From positions 1-31,735 of the forward strand of contig JAFMAU010000021.1 in NCBI GenBank assembly GCA_029784825.1: a stretch of DNA of 31,735 nt, read 5' to 3'. Of this stretch, positions 29,430 to 31,735 are shown in pieces. Every line of letters begins with the position of its first letter. Positions within the stretch are counted from its first letter, which is position 1. The position numbers were made by a program, and so were the translations under genes. The stretch is from Nitrososphaerota archaeon. GTDB lineage: Archaea > Thermoproteota > Nitrososphaeria > Nitrososphaerales > UBA183. The notes beneath the pieces were generated by a model, which made no database searches, had not been told where the DNA came from, and was given only the letters and a program-made list of their open reading frames with translations.

Positions 29430-30902
29430 ATGCCCAAGAGCGACTATGACGTCGTCATAGCAGGGGGTGGTATGGCGGGCCTGATCACTGCGGCTTCTAT
29501 CGGTTACAACTCGAAGGGGAGTGCGAGGGTCCTGGTCGTCGACAGGAACAAGGAGTCGGAGCCTGGGAGGAAGACCAACAACGGTTGGACCTGCGGCGAC
29601 GCGACGAGCAAGCGGTCGCTGGACTACCTCGCTGACCACATCGGGATAAGGTACGGAGCCCCCGAGCTCGAGCACCCGGTGAAAGGCGTCTACGTGTATT
29701 CTCCGGACAGGAAGTCGAAGGTCTTGTTCGAGGGGGAGGGCTATCTCTTCAACAGGAAGCTCGCTCCACGGAGGCAGGTCGACGACGCCAGGAAGTCCGG
29801 TGCGGAGTTCCTATTCGGTGCAACTGCAGAGAGGCTCCTTTCGGAAGGCGATAAGATCACGGGGGTGACGGGGCGCAAGTCCGACGGCACTTCCTTCTCC
29901 TTCACGGCGAAGATGGTCATAGATGCTACCGGCTCCTCTTCGACCCTTAGGCGGTTCCTCCCAATACCTTCCATGATCGAGAAGGAAATAGACCCGGACG
30001 ACGTCGTGGGGACGGGGAGGTACATCCTCGACTTCGAGCCTTCCAAGGAAGACCCGACTTTCTTCTCCCCAGACTACTGCATCATCCACCTTGACCAGTT
30101 CATAGCGCCAGCAGGCTACGCATGGGTCTTCCCCAAAGGGAAGAAGAAGGTCAACATCGGGCTGGGGGTTTCTCACTCCGGCCTGGCCAGGAGGAACAGG
30201 AGGTTCGGTCTCAACGACAACCTCCAGAGCCTCATCGACAAGTATCTGGCCGACAACCCAGTGATAAAGAACTACACGCAGCCTGCAGACGACGCGAACT
30301 CGGGGAACACCAAAGGGAACTGGCAGGTCCCGGTAAGACGGCACAACGACTGCATGGTGGCAAACGGGTTCGCGGTCGTAGGCGACTCGGCGTGGATGCC
30401 TCGGCCGATAGACGCAGGCGGGATCAGTCCCTCGATCTACGGCGGGACCATACTCGGCAAGGTGGTAGCGGAAGCCCTCGAGGCCGGGGACACCAGCGAG
30501 GCGGGGCTGTGGAAGTACAACGTCGAGTACATGGGCACCCACGGATACCCCATGGCAAGCTTCGAAGTGCTCAGGAGGTATCTGCAGACAGTCACAAACG
30601 ACCAGATCAATTATGGGATGAAGCACTTCCTGTCCGAGGAGGACGTCTTGGCAATCACCGAGCGGAAGCACCCGGAGTTCAACCAGGCCCGGTTCATGAA
30701 CCCGACCATGTGGTTCAGGATCCTCAGCCAGCTCCCGTTGGCGAGAGGCCTCAGGTACACGGTGAAAAAGAGCGCAGCTCTTGTGGAGATCAATCTCGGC
30801 TATCCCGAGTCCCCCAAGGGGTTCGGCGAATGGCAGAAGAGGCTGGAGAGAGAGTTGTCAGAGACAGTCTCGAAGTTCAAGCCGCTGGACGTCGCGAACT
30901 AG
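29430..30902 (+). CDS. Geranylgeranyl reductase family FAD protein
   Basis: 490 residues. The N-terminal FAD motif is YDVVIAGGGMAGLITAAS (about 6-23). A VIDATGSSSTLRRFLP motif and the second FAD motif AVVGDSAWMPRPIDAGGI with GPSG-like GISPSIYGG follow. The C-terminal part of 150 residues is longer than in the standard 400-residue digeranylgeranylglycerophospholipid reductase. Such enzymes reduce double bonds of isoprenoid lipids or quinone side chains at the membrane. It is the first gene after the shared TATA element and is followed 28 bases later by a PPOX-fold gene that may be co-transcribed. The exact polyprenyl substrate is open. Confidence 0.9.
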   Translation: MPKSDYDVVIAGGGMAGLITAASIGYNSKGSARVLVVDRNKESEPGRKTNNGWTCGDATSKRSLDYLADHIGIRYGAPELEHPVKGVYVYSPDRKSKVLFEGEGYLFNRKLAPRRQVDDARKSGAEFLFGATAERLLSEGDKITGVTGRKSDGTSFSFTAKMVIDATGSSSTLRRFLPIPSMIEKEIDPDDVVGTGRYILDFEPSKEDPTFFSPDYCIIHLDQFIAPAGYAWVFPKGKKKVNIGLGVSHSGLARRNRRFGLNDNLQSLIDKYLADNPVIKNYTQPADDANSGNTKGNWQVPVRRHNDCMVANGFAVVGDSAWMPRPIDAGGISPSIYGGTILGKVVAEALEAGDTSEAGLWKYNVEYMGTHGYPMASFEVLRRYLQTVTNDQINYGMKHFLSEEDVLAITERKHPEFNQARFMNPTMWFRILSQLPLARGLRYTVKKSAALVEINLGYPESPKGFGEWQKRLERELSETVSKFKPLDVAN

Positions 30903-30930
30903 AAACATCGCAGGGGCGCTCATCAGAATC

Positions 30931-31329
30931 TTGGTCAAGCTTGCACCGAACGTAGCGAGATTCCTTCGAGAGAAGCACTTCGGGAAGCTAGCGACGGTGA
31001 TGAAAGACGGTTCCCCTCAAGTGACCCCTATCTGGTACATGCTCCACCGAGGTAAGGTCATCATCAACACCACCACGGACAGGGTGAAGTATCAGAACAT
31101 CAAGAGAGACAGCAGGGTGTGCTTCCTGGTTGACGAAGGGTACCCCTATGTGGTCCTTTTTGGGAAGGCGCGGATAGCCAACGAGCGGGACGCGAAGAAA
31201 GACATCGAGGCGCTCGCCATAAGATACACGGGGGAAGCCAGGGGGAGGAAGTCTGCGAGGGAGACTTTCTGGAAGCAGCCGAGGGTTTCGATCGAGATCA
31301 CTGCAGAAAGGGTCTTCGTGGACCTCTAG
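30931..31329 (+). CDS. PPOX-class flavin- or F420-dependent protein
   Basis: 132 residues forming a split beta-barrel of the pyridoxamine-phosphate-oxidase-like (FDOR) class: FGKLATVMKDGSPQVTPIWY, then VIINTTTDRVKYQNIKRDSR, then YPYVVLFGKARI. These proteins bind FMN or F420 and carry out small-molecule reductions. In archaea with F420, the second cofactor is likely. The start is the TTG at 30931; the frame runs back into the upstream gene, but homology begins here. It probably forms an operon with the geranylgeranyl reductase, where it could supply reduced cofactor (inference). Its stop abuts the stop of the convergent TetR-like gene. Confidence 0.85.
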   Translation: MVKLAPNVARFLREKHFGKLATVMKDGSPQVTPIWYMLHRGKVIINTTTDRVKYQNIKRDSRVCFLVDEGYPYVVLFGKARIANERDAKKDIEALAIRYTGEARGRKSARETFWKQPRVSIEITAERVFVDL

Positions 31330-31735
31330 CTACTTCATCGCCCGGATGAAGAAGTCGGTCACGAATCTGCTGTACGAGTCCAGGTCGGAGCTCTTCGCAA
31401 AGTGGATGTGCTGGAATATCACCCTGTTCAGCATGCCCATCAGGCAGTCCACAGCGAGCTTCGGGTCGGCTCTTCTGAAGAGCCCCTTCGCGATCCCCTT
31501 TGCGACGAGGCCCTCGGCTATCCCAGACACCCGCTCCAGGTCGTCCGACACCCTCTGCGCGCTGTGCTTGTCCATGGTGGCAGAATCTCGCATGTAGAGC
31601 CCGATGTCGAACGTGTGCTCAGGAAATGTCGAAAGATAGGTCGTGATGAACGACTCCAGCCCCTTGCGCGGATCGGCGGCCTTGGACGCAAGCGTTAGCT
31701 TCTGGATGAAGTCGGACATCGAAATCTGCTTCCTG
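31330..31735 (-). CDS. TetR-like regulator, C-terminal part (cut by window edge)
   Basis: At least 129 residues of an all-helical domain matching the ligand-binding part of TetR-family repressors: DPRKGLESFITTYLSTFPEH, then AEGLVAKGIAKGLFRRADPK, then LMGMLNRVIFQHIHFAKSSD, ending VTDFFIRAMK. There is no helix-turn-helix in the window. The frame remains open through 31735, so the Met at 31719 is probably internal and the DNA-binding part lies beyond the edge. The ligand is unknown. Confidence 0.72.
   Translation of the reverse strand, partial: RKQISMSDFIQKLTLASKAADPRKGLESFITTYLSTFPEHTFDIGLYMRDSATMDKHSAQRVSDDLERVSGIAEGLVAKGIAKGLFRRADPKLAVDCLMGMLNRVIFQHIHFAKSSDLDSYSRFVTDFFIRAMK

Noticed and set aside
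1..31735. CRISPR arrays, insertion sequences, phage or toxin-antitoxin systems
   Set aside because: No direct-repeat arrays, transposases, integrases or toxin genes were seen. The RHH-like segment at 21.7 kb is fused to citrate synthase and has no toxin partner.

Overview
This is a 31.7 kb window of archaeal chromosome, most likely from a high-GC member of the Thaumarchaeota/Nitrososphaeria. The support is: an ESCRT-III (CdvB-type) cell-division protein, a tRNA-Leu(UAA) with a canonical 37/38 intron, two geranylgeranyl-reductase-type flavoproteins, a complex I fragment (nuoABCD), archaeal-type regulators (TrmB, stand-alone RAM domain), an archaeal AlaX-S editing protein, and TATA boxes placed about 25-31 nt before start codons, as expected for leaderless mRNAs. 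Many starts are TTG or GTG. No ammonia-oxidation genes are visible. Acetate, proline and peptide use suggest a heterotrophic or mixotrophic lineage, but lineage and lifestyle are inferences.

Layout. 1-3.8 kb (minus): an operon of a D-2-hydroxyacid dehydrogenase, a ThDP enzyme and an M20 amidohydrolase cut by the left edge. 3.9-4.5 kb: a DUF998 membrane protein. 4.6-9.0 kb (minus): an acetate module made of acetyl-CoA synthetase, a Pat-like GNAT, an AcuC-like deacetylase and an acetate transporter. 9.1-10.4 kb: a VOC protein, an ArsR regulator and an SRPBCC gene broken by three frameshifts. 10.4-10.5 kb: intron-containing tRNA-Leu. 10.5-14.6 kb: PolX, a RAM-domain regulator, a prolidase-like M24 peptidase and proline dehydrogenase. 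14.7-17.2 kb: a 58-aa basic protein, an HTH regulator and a gamma-glutamyltransferase-like enzyme. 17.2-19.4 kb (minus): a secreted DUF4382-like protein and an APC permease. 19.7 kb: a second tRNA gene, probably with introns, whose anticodon arm I could not resolve. 20.1-21.6 kb (minus): AlaX and a FAD oxidoreductase. 21.7-23.4 kb: citrate synthase with an extra N-terminal ribbon-helix-helix-like segment, then a CBS protein. 23.7-26.2 kb: nuoABCD. 26.2-31.7 kb: an EamA transporter, an MscL-like channel, CdvB-like, TrmB, geranylgeranyl reductase, a PPOX-fold protein and a TetR-like regulator cut by the right edge.

How the genes fit together. The acetate module (uptake, activation, and putative acetylation/deacetylation of the synthetase) feeds acetyl-CoA to the citrate synthase encoded 13 kb away. 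Prolidase and proline dehydrogenase, divergent across one TATA element, would release and oxidise proline. Electrons from such oxidations can enter the respiratory chain through complex I, of which only the A-D subunits are here. The most unusual observations are the citrate synthase fusion, the complete acs/acetylase/deacetylase/transporter cluster, three divergent gene pairs each sharing one near-symmetric TATA element, the intron-bearing tRNAs, and the triple-frameshifted SRPBCC gene.
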